The translations under genes and the position numbers were made by a program. From the NCBI GenBank assembly GCA_963925735.1, contig CAWUUH010000010.1:14199-78198 (forward strand): a DNA stretch of 64,000 bases. Direction: 5' to 3'. This DNA comes from UBA4582 sp013204195 (lineage in GTDB: Bacteria > Pseudomonadota > Gammaproteobacteria > Pseudomonadales > Azotimanducaceae). A model generated the notes under the pieces. That model made no database searches, was not told where the DNA came from, and was given only the letters and a program-made list of their open reading frames with translations. This document shows, piece by piece, positions 16,588 through 24,186 of this stretch. Position 1 is the first letter of the stretch; each line of letters opens with the position of its first letter.

Positions 16588-18347
16588 GGACTACTATGCC
16601 TCGCTTGTGGGATCCGAATATGCTGCACCAGATCCTGGACTTCCTGGGGTGGTGGTGGCGTTATACGCATGACGACAAACGACACCATGAAATTCAGGAT
16701 CATGCCCAGGCTGCCAATACCTTCTGGCGATATACCAAACCACCAGTGAGCCGTACTATTGGTTTCCGGACTGATGAACTTGAAATAAACGATATAACTG
16801 AAGGTGAAGATCAAACCAGTGAGCATACCGCTAATCGCGGCCTCCTTATTCATCCGAGTCGAGAAAATACCCAGAAGAATAACTGGGAAAAAGCTAGCCG
16901 CCGCTAAACCAAAGGCGAAGGCAACCACCTCTGCGACGAAACCCGGCGGATAGATGCCAAACAGCCCAGCGATAGCGATCGCCACAGCAGCAGCCAGACG
17001 CGCGTAACGCAGTTCTTGGCGCTCCGTAATATTCGGCCGAAAGGTCTTTTTCAACAGGTCATGGGCAATCGCCGTAGAGATCACCAATAACAAACCCGCC
17101 GCCGTCGATAAAGCTGCAGCCAGACCACCAGCTGCCACGAGGGCCACGACCCAGTTCGGCAGCTGAGCGATTTCCGGATGAGCAAGGACAATAATGTCCC
17201 GGTCAATATAGAGCTCGTTGTCATTCGAGGTGACCTTATTAGTGAGTAATCGCTCACCGCTCGCTCCGCGACCGAGGTCATACACTGGCTTCTGCTCCAT
17301 GGCAGCACCCCCGCGGTATTGAATCTCACCATCATTATTTTTATCAATCCAGGCGATCAGTCCGCTATTTTCCCATTTACCAAACCATTCCGGCGCATCG
17401 CTATAGTGCAATCCATCCATAGCATTAATGATGTTAACCCGAGCAAACGCCGCCACCGCAGGCGCGGTGGTGTACAACAAGGCAATCAACACAAGCGCAT
17501 AGCCAGCCGAAATTCTGGCATCTCTGACCCGTGGAACGGTAAAGAATCGTACGATAACATGAGGCAAGCCCGCGGTCCCCGCCATCAGAGCTGCGGTAAT
17601 AAAGAACATATCGATGGTCGACTTATTGCCTGCGGTAAACGCCGTCATCCCCAGCTCTGTCGTCAAGCCATCGAGCTTATCCAGCAGGTACACCGGCTCT
17701 GCAGCAAGGGTGCTACCGAGGCCCAACATAGGCACGGGATTATTGGTCAAAGTCAGAGAGATAAAGATTGCAGGCACCAGGTAGGCAAATATCAGCACAC
17801 AATATTGGGCAACCTGGGTATAGGTAATGCCCTTCATGCCCCCCAGCACCGCATAGAAACACACGATACCCATACCAATAACCACGCCGGTATTAATATC
17901 GACTTCCAGGAAGCGTGAAAATACCACACCCACGCCCCGCATCTGACCGGCCACATAGGTGAATGAAATAAAGATCACGCACACCACCGCGACCAAACGC
18001 GCAGCCTGAGAATAATAGCGATCACCGACAAAGTCGGGCACCGTGAATTTGTTGAACTTACGCAGGTAAGGCGCCAGCAACAACGCCAGTAGAACGTAGC
18101 CACCGGTCCAGCCCATCAGATAACGGGCGCCGTCTGCACCCTCGAAAGCAATGATCCCGGCCATAGACAGGTAGGAAGCGGCAGACATCCAATCCGCAGC
18201 TGTGGCGGCACCATTTGCTAATGGATGTACATGGCCACCAGCAACATAAAATTCGCTGGTTGATGACGAACGACTCCAGATCGCGATACCGATATATAAG
18301 GCGAAGGATAGGCCGACGAACAGGTAGGTTAACACTTGGGCACTCAT
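16584..18347 (-). CDS. Sodium:solute symporter (SSS family, ActP-like)
   Basis: This 587-residue membrane protein with about 13 predicted helices belongs to the cation/acetate symporter group of the SSS family. Visible are SFALYIGIAIWSRSSSTSEF, YVAGGHVHPLANGAATAADW and LSTAAGLLLVISTAIAHDLLKK, all typical. A polar insertion around residues 315-385 (including an Asp/Asn-rich WIDKNNDGEIQYRG, which resembles an EF-hand loop) probably lies outside the membrane. It starts 3 bases after the DUF4212 gene, the usual accessory of this symporter type, and overlaps the glutamine synthetase-like gene. The substrate may be a carboxylate or an amine-containing acid rather than acetate. Confidence 0.9.
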   Translation of the reverse strand: MSAQVLTYLFVGLSFALYIGIAIWSRSSSTSEFYVAGGHVHPLANGAATAADWMSAASYLSMAGIIAFEGADGARYLMGWTGGYVLLALLLAPYLRKFNKFTVPDFVGDRYYSQAARLVAVVCVIFISFTYVAGQMRGVGVVFSRFLEVDINTGVVIGMGIVCFYAVLGGMKGITYTQVAQYCVLIFAYLVPAIFISLTLTNNPVPMLGLGSTLAAEPVYLLDKLDGLTTELGMTAFTAGNKSTIDMFFITAALMAGTAGLPHVIVRFFTVPRVRDARISAGYALVLIALLYTTAPAVAAFARVNIINAMDGLHYSDAPEWFGKWENSGLIAWIDKNNDGEIQYRGGAAMEQKPVYDLGRGASGERLLTNKVTSNDNELYIDRDIIVLAHPEIAQLPNWVVALVAAGGLAAALSTAAGLLLVISTAIAHDLLKKTFRPNITERQELRYARLAAAVAIAIAGLFGIYPPGFVAEVVAFAFGLAAASFFPVILLGIFSTRMNKEAAISGMLTGLIFTFSYIVYFKFISPETNSTAHWWFGISPEGIGSLGMILNFMVSFVVMRITPPPPQEVQDLVQHIRIPQARHSSP

Positions 18348-18350
18348 CGC

Positions 18351-18635
18351 CTACTCCCGCTCGTCAACGCCGTAAATTTTATCCAGCTGGTTCATGCGCC
18401 AAGCGTAAACAAAGATCAGGCAAACAAAGACCACAACAGATCCCTGCTGAGAGAACCAAAAACCTAACTTGAAGCCAAAAAAATGAAATTGGTTAAGATA
18501 GTCAACCCACAGGATACCGCAGCCAAATGACACCAAGAACCAGATTAGTAGCAAACCCGACATGAGACGCAGGTTGGCGCGCCAATATTCGCGATTCCCA
18601 TGCTCCGGTTGCTTATCAGCGTTGTTGTCGGTCAT
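18351..18635 (-). CDS. DUF4212 symporter small subunit
   Basis: The 94-residue protein has two hydrophobic helices (LRLMSGLLLIWFLVSFGCGI and GSVVVFVCLIFVYAWRM) and the polar ends characteristic of DUF4212, which almost always lies immediately upstream of an ActP-type SSS symporter, as here. It is probably an accessory membrane subunit. A GGAG lies 8 bases before ATG 18635, making it the first gene of the DUF4212-symporter-ligase-GATase operon. Confidence 0.88.
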   Translation of the reverse strand: MTDNNADKQPEHGNREYWRANLRLMSGLLLIWFLVSFGCGILWVDYLNQFHFFGFKLGFWFSQQGSVVVFVCLIFVYAWRMNQLDKIYGVDERE

Positions 18636-19108
18636 GTTTTTATCTCCGCATTATTTGGCTTGCCAGCGTACGTCCGGTAAGCGCTTTTCGAACGAGTATA
18701 CAGAATAACCATTTTTGAAAACCTATTTCGCCCTCTTCGGCCGTTTTGCCGATCATTCCACCGCTAAAAATGTTGCGTTGCGCCAGAGATGTCCACATTT
18801 TCTGTGGATAAGTCTGGGGATAATTTTCTCGGTAGGACAAAAACCTCGAGGTTTTAGCTCAAACAGGCATTGGTTGTTTTTTGACCACACCTTAATTACT
18901 CATATATTTCAAGTAGTTAAGGAAAAAACTTAACTCTACTTTTAACACTTTATAGCTGCGACTTGTTTCGGTAGCTCTGGGTCAGGTTGTGAATAACTTA
19001 ATGTCAAGGTGAGTAGCTACCAACGCGCAGGACCCTAAGCTACAGGTCTACACCGATCTTAGATGTTACCTTGATAGATAAAACAGCGCAGATTAAGCCA
19101 ACAACCAT
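18636..19108. other. Intergenic region with DnaA-box-like 9-mers
   Basis: About 470 bases lie between rmuC and the symporter operon. Seen here are TGTGGATAA at 18803-18811 (a perfect DnaA-box complement), a nearby TGTCCACA at 18790-18797, and TGTGAATAA at 18988-18996. No AT-rich unwinding element or origin-linked genes accompany them. The region must hold the symporter operon promoter. Short ORFs here look random. Confidence 0.4.
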
Positions 19109-20647
19109 CTAATGTTTATCGCTTTCTATTCGACCTAGTGGGCTTTTGCTCACCTGTCTCGTCTGCTCCTGGGAAGCCAACTCAACGAGGTTAGCAGGCA
19201 GGCTTTTAGTTACTCGCGCGCCTAGCTCACGCATGTTTTCAGCTCGGGTTACCAGGTTACCCTTGCCCGATATTAACTTATTATGCGCTTTAGCATAGAC
19301 CCCTTGAACAGAATCGAGCTTGCTACCGATGTCCTCTAAGTCCGTGACAAAATTAACAAATTTGTCATATAAGGCTCCGGCTTTGCCCGCGATCTCCTGC
19401 GCATTCCTATTTTGCTGCTCATAACGCCAGATGTTCTGGATTGTGCGCAGCGTTGCCAACAGCGTCGAGGGTGCGACCAAAACAATATTTTTATCAAAGG
19501 CATTCGAGAATATTTCATTGTCTTGCTGAACCGCTAGCGTGAACGCCGCCTCTACCGGCACAAACAACAAAACAAAATCCAACGTTCGAACATTTTCAAG
19601 ATTTTGGTAATCCTTCTCGCTGAGCTGTTTGACATGTTGGCGCAAAGACAGAATATGCGCCTTCAAAGCCTCCTGCTGCAGCTGACCTGGCTCTGCGCTA
19701 CAGTAACGTTCATAGCTCACCAGCGAAACCTTAGAGTCGATAATCACGTCCTTACCTTCCGGCAAGTGCACCACCACGTCGGGCTGAAAACGCTGACCCT
19801 GTTCATTTTTTAAATTGACCTGAACCTCATACTCTCGACCTTTTTCAAGCCCGGACTTTTCCAGTACCCGCTCAAGAATCACCTCACCCCAAGTACCCTG
19901 GGTTTTGTTTTCACCCTTGAGGGCATTCGTGAGGTTCACCGCATCCTGACTGATTCGAACATTCAAGGTCTGGAGATCACGGACTTCCTTGGCGAGCGAG
20001 AATCGCTCCTTGCTCTCCCGGTCATAAGTTTCTTCGACTCGTTTTTCGAAATCCTTGATCTTTTCGCCCAGCGGTTTAAGCAAGCCGTCCATCTGCATCT
20101 GATTCTGTTCTTTAAAACTTTTCTGTTTGGCATCGAAGATCTCGTTAGCCAAGTTTTTGAATTCGGCGTTCAGACTTTCTCGGGCCTGATGCAGCAGAGC
20201 CAACTTCTCCTCATTTTGCTTTTGCTGTTCCAGCAGCGTGGTTTGCAAATGACTGATTTTCTCTCGGTGACTGGCATTGTCAGCTCGCAATTGGTCGGTT
20301 TCCCGAGCCCCCATATCAAGCCGCCCTTCTAGCCCAAAGACTTGCTGTTGGAGTTGCCCTAGCTGGGACTTCAATCCGGCCTCGCTGATCAACGCGCGCT
20401 CTAGCATCACTGACCGATCATCAAGTTGTTGCTGCACCGTCTTCAGGCGCTGAGTCAAATCGCCACGTTCACGTTCATGGGACGCGCCACTGGCTTGCGT
20501 CAGGGCCTGTTGAAGCGTCGTATCAGAAGCCCACTGATCTCGCTCGCGCCTCATCCTGGTCCGATACCAAAGCACGACGACCAGCGCTGTAAGCAACAGG
20601 CTTAAACTAGCGGCAACGACCATCGCGACGATATTATCTATACCCAT
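19109..20647 (-). CDS. rmuC: DNA recombination protein RmuC
   Basis: From ATG 20647 this is a 512-residue protein. A single N-terminal membrane helix (residues about 5-27) is followed by a long coiled coil (about 40-190) and the RmuC core, with GENKTQGTWGEVILERVLEKSG, VIIDSKVSLVSYE and DFVLLFVPVEAAF. The core is related to restriction-endonuclease-like nucleases, and RmuC limits inversions at short repeats. I prefer this start because the longer frame to 20725 would translate through a LexA box at 20706-20721. That box suggests SOS control, and the gene is divergent from the YbbN gene. Confidence 0.92.
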   Translation of the reverse strand: MGIDNIVAMVVAASLSLLLTALVVVLWYRTRMRRERDQWASDTTLQQALTQASGASHERERGDLTQRLKTVQQQLDDRSVMLERALISEAGLKSQLGQLQQQVFGLEGRLDMGARETDQLRADNASHREKISHLQTTLLEQQKQNEEKLALLHQARESLNAEFKNLANEIFDAKQKSFKEQNQMQMDGLLKPLGEKIKDFEKRVEETYDRESKERFSLAKEVRDLQTLNVRISQDAVNLTNALKGENKTQGTWGEVILERVLEKSGLEKGREYEVQVNLKNEQGQRFQPDVVVHLPEGKDVIIDSKVSLVSYERYCSAEPGQLQQEALKAHILSLRQHVKQLSEKDYQNLENVRTLDFVLLFVPVEAAFTLAVQQDNEIFSNAFDKNIVLVAPSTLLATLRTIQNIWRYEQQNRNAQEIAGKAGALYDKFVNFVTDLEDIGSKLDSVQGVYAKAHNKLISGKGNLVTRAENMRELGARVTKSLPANLVELASQEQTRQVSKSPLGRIESDKH

Positions 20648-20705
20648 GTTGCAAGGCTCATGACTGATACAACCCCGTGAAAACCGCCTTGAGTCTACCG
20701 CCTGA

Positions 20706-20721
20706 CTGTCGATATATACAG
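20706..20721. promoter_or_regulatory. LexA box in the rmuC/YbbN divergent region
   Basis: CTGTCGATATATACAG matches the gammaproteobacterial LexA consensus CTGT-N8-ACAG exactly and has the favoured alternating AT core. It is 59 bases upstream of the chosen rmuC ATG and 62 bases before the YbbN start, so it could repress either. This was found by reading the sequence only. Confidence 0.7.
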
Positions 20722-20783
20722 CCAAATAACGCAGGAAATCTGCGCCCTGCTTTGGTAGGCTACGCTTTTTAGCAGGGTCAATT

Positions 20784-21644
20784 GTGCATATGAATGCGTC
20801 GCCAAATATTATCGAAGTCTCTGTAAAAGATTTTCAACAGGATGTGGTCGAGAAATCCAGACAGATCCCTGTGGTGCTGGAATTCTATGCCCGAGGCGCA
20901 GAACCGTCAGAACAACTGGCGCCTATTCTGGCAAAGCTCGCTGGTGAGTTCGGTGGTAAGTTTCTCTTGGCAAGGGTCAATGTCCAGGAAAATCAGCAGA
21001 TCGTTCAGCAACTAAATGTACGAACGTTACCGACGTTAAAAGTCATCGTGAATGCGCAAATGGCCCAGAATCTTGAGGGCCATCAGACAGAAGCTCAACT
21101 GCGAGAAATTCTTGAATCACTGACAATGAGCCCAATAGAACGCATTCGAGAACAGATCAACCTATTATTGCTCGCCGGCAACCGCCAGGGCGCAATTCAG
21201 ATGCTTGAGGAGGCCATCGGTCAGGAGCCGCAAAACCATGCCCTGCATGTTGAACTTGCTGACCTGTTGGTCATGGAGAGTCGAATAGACGAAGCTCGCG
21301 AGCTACTTGCCACACTGCCAGTCGATACTTTAGGCATCGGCAAGCCGAAAAATCGCATTGAATTCAGCGAACTGTCAGCTAGCTTGCCCGCGCTAACGGC
21401 GTTGATTGATAGCGTAGCCCAACAGCCTGAAGACCTACCCCTAAAATATCAGTTAGCCGTTCGACTGGTTGCCAATGATCAGATTGAGGAGGCTTTAGAG
21501 ATATTACTGGAGATGCTGAAGATCGATAAAGATTATGACGAGGCACTCGCTCGACGTACGATGGTAAAGATATTCGAGTTATTAGGTAAAGGTGACCCCA
21601 CAGCCACCGCCTACCGGCGCAAGATGTTCACCTTCCTACACTAG
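20784..21644 (+). CDS. YbbN/CnoX-like thioredoxin-TPR co-chaperone lacking all cysteines
   Basis: The 286-residue protein is a thioredoxin-like domain (about 10-115, ending VRTLPTLKVIV) fused to TPR-like helices (about 130-285), the architecture of E. coli YbbN/CnoX, which holds unfolded proteins and hands them to GroEL and DnaK. The CxxC site is replaced by FYARGAEPSEQL, and there is no cysteine anywhere, so redox or mixed-disulfide activity is excluded. GTG 20784 has AGGG six bases upstream; ATG 20790 is also possible. It is divergent from rmuC. Confidence 0.88.
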   Translation: MHMNASPNIIEVSVKDFQQDVVEKSRQIPVVLEFYARGAEPSEQLAPILAKLAGEFGGKFLLARVNVQENQQIVQQLNVRTLPTLKVIVNAQMAQNLEGHQTEAQLREILESLTMSPIERIREQINLLLLAGNRQGAIQMLEEAIGQEPQNHALHVELADLLVMESRIDEARELLATLPVDTLGIGKPKNRIEFSELSASLPALTALIDSVAQQPEDLPLKYQLAVRLVANDQIEEALEILLEMLKIDKDYDEALARRTMVKIFELLGKGDPTATAYRRKMFTFLH

Positions 21645-21688
21645 CTGCACTAGCCCTGACCAGCCGACCGAACCCGCTCCGAAAGTGC

Positions 21689-21742
21689 TTCTCGGGTCTT
21701 GTAGAAGCCACCTCCGGAAGTCTTTCTCGGGTCTTGTAGAAG
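21689..21742 (+). repeat. Two 19-base direct repeats, each hairpin-forming
   Basis: TTCTCGGGTCTTGTAGAAG occurs at 21689-21707 and again at 21724-21742, 35 bases apart. Each copy folds through CTTCT/AGAAG-type arms, the first extended to GCTTCT/AGAAGC. They lie just after the YbbN stop codon and may be a duplicated transcription end or a small mobile repeat. Confidence 0.6.
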
Positions 21743-21832
21743 ACACATTGTTGACTCGTGACAGTGACTCGTGACGGCTGACTCGCGCAAGTGGACGTAG
21801 ATTCGTCGAGAGGCCTGTCATTTAGAGCGCTT

Positions 21833-21907
21833 TCATTGAGAATTCAGTCATTGAGAATTCAGTCATTGAGAAACCAGTCATTGAGAAGCCAGTCACTGAG
21901 AAGCCAG
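21833..21907. repeat. Five tandem copies of a 15-base repeat
   Basis: Units of the form TCATTGAGAATTCAG run at 21833, 21848, 21863, 21878 and 21893. The first two are identical and the last three drift (AAACCAG, AAGCCAG, and TCACTG in the fifth). The unit is a multiple of three and is open on both strands: repeats of SLRxQ on plus, repeats of MTGFS/MTEFS on minus, inside a 29-codon ORF at 21822-21911. No ribosome binding site supports translation of either. Confidence 0.75.
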
Positions 21908-21999
21908 TCATGCCCTATTTCGGTGATGCCGGTCAGCACGATGATGCCACAGTCCCTTCCAGCCCCAACCTAGCCAGGTCCTCTCCTCAAAAGCTAACT

Positions 22000-22152
22000 C
22001 TAGCCAAAGTAGCGGAATAATTTTCCTTCACTTCGAAGCACACTGGCGATGATGCCAGGAGACTTCCAGGGATTGAGCTTGCCCCGATAGAGCACCTTGT
22101 CACCCTTCGTCAGCAGCCAGAGATCCATGGACCGAATATGTTTGATTTTCAT
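22000..22152 (-). CDS. Orphan 50-codon small protein under tandem LexA boxes
   Basis: I translated this small ORF by hand. It encodes a basic 50-residue peptide beginning MKIKHIRSMDLWLLTKGD, continuing KVLYRGKLNPWKSPGIIAS and ending LFRYFG. It has no signal peptide or clear transmembrane helix. AGGGG lies 9 bases before the ATG. A promoter-like TTGCAT-N17-TACTGT and two perfect LexA boxes lie 49-90 bases upstream, so it looks SOS-inducible. I do not recognise the family. SOS small proteins include division inhibitors and toxins, but no function should be assumed. It may also be a chance ORF in an SOS-controlled RNA. Confidence 0.5.
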   Translation of the reverse strand: MKIKHIRSMDLWLLTKGDKVLYRGKLNPWKSPGIIASVLRSEGKLFRYFG

Positions 22153-22201
22153 GATGATCTGCCCCTATCGGATGTTGAATGTCATGTGCGGCGCACGGTA
22201 A

Positions 22202-22235
22202 CTGTATACAGGTACAGTACTGTACGTTCAGACAG
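22202..22235. promoter_or_regulatory. Two tandem LexA boxes
   Basis: CTGT-ATACAGGT-ACAG occupies 22202-22217 and CTGT-ACGTTCAG-ACAG occupies 22220-22235. Both match CTGT-N8-ACAG, and the second also has the outer TA bases of the full consensus (22218-22237). They are separated by two bases, placing the sites on about the same face (18 bases centre to centre). They lie in front of the small minus-strand ORF at 22000-22152. Confidence 0.8.
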
Positions 22236-22242
22236 TATGCAA
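22214..22242 (-). promoter_or_regulatory. Putative sigma70 promoter of the small SOS ORF
   Basis: Read on the minus strand, TTGCAT (22242-22237) and TACTGT (22219-22214) are spaced by 17 bases. LexA box 2 fills the spacer and box 1 covers the -10, which is the geometry expected for full repression. The -10 is a weak match (TATAAT). Confidence 0.5.
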
Positions 22243-22259
22243 CAGCTTTTTAGAAATTC

Positions 22260-23039
22260 TTAAGCGGGGGAGATGTCGAGCCAGTCGAAGCCTGTATCTT
22301 GCTCTGCAATCTGCAAGCGCCCTTGCCAGCCACTCGCATCCGCCTGCAAGACTTCATTGACAGCCCCAAGAGCAAGATGATTAGCATTATTTTTTTCGCT
22401 GATGTGGGAAATCACCAAATGCTGCAAGCGGGGCAAATCGATTTTCTGCAGCAGACCTGCCGCTTGCTGATTGTTCAAGTGACCTCGCATACCACCAACC
22501 CGTTGCCTCAGCGCATAAGGATAGGGGCCATCAGAGAGCATCTGGAGATCGTGGTTGCATTCCAATAGCAGGGCATCACAATGTTCGTAGTGACGTTCGA
22601 CATGGGGTGTAATGTGGCCTAAGTCCGTCAGCACGCCGATCGTGACTCGGCCAGAGGAAATAACGTACTGACAAGGTTCCCGGGCGTCATGAGGAACAGC
22701 CACCGGCTCAATAGACAAACTACCGACTTCAAAGGGGCGGTGACAATTAATTCTGTTGAGGTTCGGCACATCGCCCATAAGCTTGGCGCTATAAGTGCCT
22801 GGCGTCAGGTAAACCGCGGTCTTATGCTTGCGAGAGAAGGCACCGACGCCCTTAATATGATCTGAATGCTCGTGGGTTACCAATACACCGCTGATATCCT
22901 GCGGAGTCCTTCCAATTCGATGCAGACGCCGCTCGATCTCTTTCAGGGTAAAACCCAGGTCGACAAGAATACAAGAATTCTCGTCTTCGATGAGCGTGCT
23001 GTTGCCACGACTTCCACTACCCAGAGATGTTATACGCAC
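22260..23039 (-). CDS. MBL-fold hydrolase, WalJ/YycJ type
   Basis: This 259-residue protein shows the family start MRITSLGSGSRGNSTLIE, the metal site THEHSDHIKGV near residue 57, DLGHIT, LLECNHD and a late VISHISEKN, giving a complete two-metal site. It belongs to the WalJ/YycJ group of exonuclease or phosphodiesterase-like MBL proteins. It begins 16 bases after bamC, so it is the third gene of dapA-bamC-MBL. The same order around dapA is known in Pseudomonas. The biochemical substrate is uncertain. Confidence 0.88.
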   Translation of the reverse strand: MRITSLGSGSRGNSTLIEDENSCILVDLGFTLKEIERRLHRIGRTPQDISGVLVTHEHSDHIKGVGAFSRKHKTAVYLTPGTYSAKLMGDVPNLNRINCHRPFEVGSLSIEPVAVPHDAREPCQYVISSGRVTIGVLTDLGHITPHVERHYEHCDALLLECNHDLQMLSDGPYPYALRQRVGGMRGHLNNQQAAGLLQKIDLPRLQHLVISHISEKNNANHLALGAVNEVLQADASGWQGRLQIAEQDTGFDWLDISPA

Positions 23040-23055
23040 GATGCAGTGATACTTC

Positions 23056-24186
23056 CTAGCTAGAGTGCTCTTTAATGATTTTCAGCAACCGTTCTGCCAC
23101 CAATGGATCAGCCAAGTTCGTCTGATCTTTATTGATGATGACATGCACGCCGTCTTCATGACTCTCGAGGTGTACCTGATATTTATTTTCCTCGCCAAGC
23201 GTGGCCTCATCAGTAAAAAGCCGACTGAAAAATCCTGCCTTCTGATTGGCTGTAGCGTCATACAGAATATAATAATTTGCCGAGGTTCGATCTCGATCGT
23301 CGATATTAATCGACGCATCTCCTAGCGCTTTGCCTACAGTGGCCCAGGCCCGATCAAAGTCGAGTTGCAAGCGAAGCACTGGCTTGATTCGATCGGGCAG
23401 CAATTCGATCCGACTGCTACTGATATTCATGGCGCCCTGAGATATGGAAAAACCCTGAGGAATCGTTTCGCCGAGAAAATAAGCCAGTTCCGACAACACC
23501 TTAGCCTCAATTTCGCCATCGTCTGAAGTGCCATTCCAGTTCGCTGTATCCTGCCTGACGGGCGCGCCGCGAGGAACCTGCTTGTGCTCTAGATGAACTT
23601 CGGAACTGCCTGAACGAATACCCGCCTCGATACTCAGTCGAAATTTATTTTGTACCGTCGCGTTCGAATCGGCCCAGGCAACGCCACTCTTCAAACTCTC
23701 AAAAACCTTATCCGGCTCGCCTGCCACTGATGCCAGCCAAACACTTTCCAGAACGCCTCGACGGGCATCGGCGGACTGCAACTCCATGTTATTCACTTCC
23801 CAGAAGAGCCTTATTTTCGGCCATACTGCGGCGGGCGGAGTATCGATAAAGACCCAACGGTCTTCGCCGAGCTTTCGAATAACAATCTGCTCCACACCGG
23901 TCGCTGTACTCAGCGGATCAGGCAAGCCAACAGTCACCTTCACACCTGTCAGGCCTCGAGCATCATCCACCGCGGGCACAATGAGCGCGTCGGTAAATAC
24001 TGGCGTATCGAGACCTTCGGGGATAGTCACTCGAGGAATCGAATCAGACGTCAGGTAATCATCACTATTATTTTTGATACCAAGCCAACTACAGCTAGAT
24101 ATCAAAAGTGATAAAAGTATTATCATGCTGCTGCGACGTATCGCAGCGGCATCGATCACGCCGTAAAAAAAGCTAACGCTTTGCAT
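23056..24186 (-). CDS. bamC: Outer membrane assembly lipoprotein BamC
   Basis: This protein of about 376 residues is the BamC (NlpB) lipoprotein of the BAM complex, which inserts beta-barrel proteins into the outer membrane. The lipobox is LISSC, after a hydrophobic LLSLL core and an upstream RR, so the longer start ATG 24186 keeps a charged n-region; a short start at ATG 24126 would lose it. BamC features include YLTSDSIPRVTIPEGL near the mature N-terminus and two helix-grip domains (LGEDRWVFIDTPPAAVWPKI onward). Its ATG shares one base with the dapA TGA, so translation is coupled. Confidence 0.88.
   Translation of the reverse strand: MQSVSFFYGVIDAAAIRRSSMIILLSLLISSCSWLGIKNNSDDYLTSDSIPRVTIPEGLDTPVFTDALIVPAVDDARGLTGVKVTVGLPDPLSTATGVEQIVIRKLGEDRWVFIDTPPAAVWPKIRLFWEVNNMELQSADARRGVLESVWLASVAGEPDKVFESLKSGVAWADSNATVQNKFRLSIEAGIRSGSSEVHLEHKQVPRGAPVRQDTANWNGTSDDGEIEAKVLSELAYFLGETIPQGFSISQGAMNISSSRIELLPDRIKPVLRLQLDFDRAWATVGKALGDASINIDDRDRTSANYYILYDATANQKAGFFSRLFTDEATLGEENKYQVHLESHEDGVHVIINKDQTNLADPLVAERLLKIIKEHSS

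Noticed and set aside
18640..18840. 66-codon minus-strand ORF upstream of the DUF4212 gene
   Set aside because: It has no recognisable motif and lies where the operon promoter should be.
18790..18996. DnaA-box-like 9-mers suggesting a replication origin
   Set aside because: Only one perfect and one partial box are present, with no AT-rich unwinding region and no dnaA, dnaN, gidA or parAB nearby. Boxes of this kind occur by chance.
21791..21973. Plus-strand ORF of 60 codons with SLRxQ repeats
   Set aside because: It is produced by the 15-base tandem repeats and has no ribosome binding site. The same DNA is also open on the other strand.
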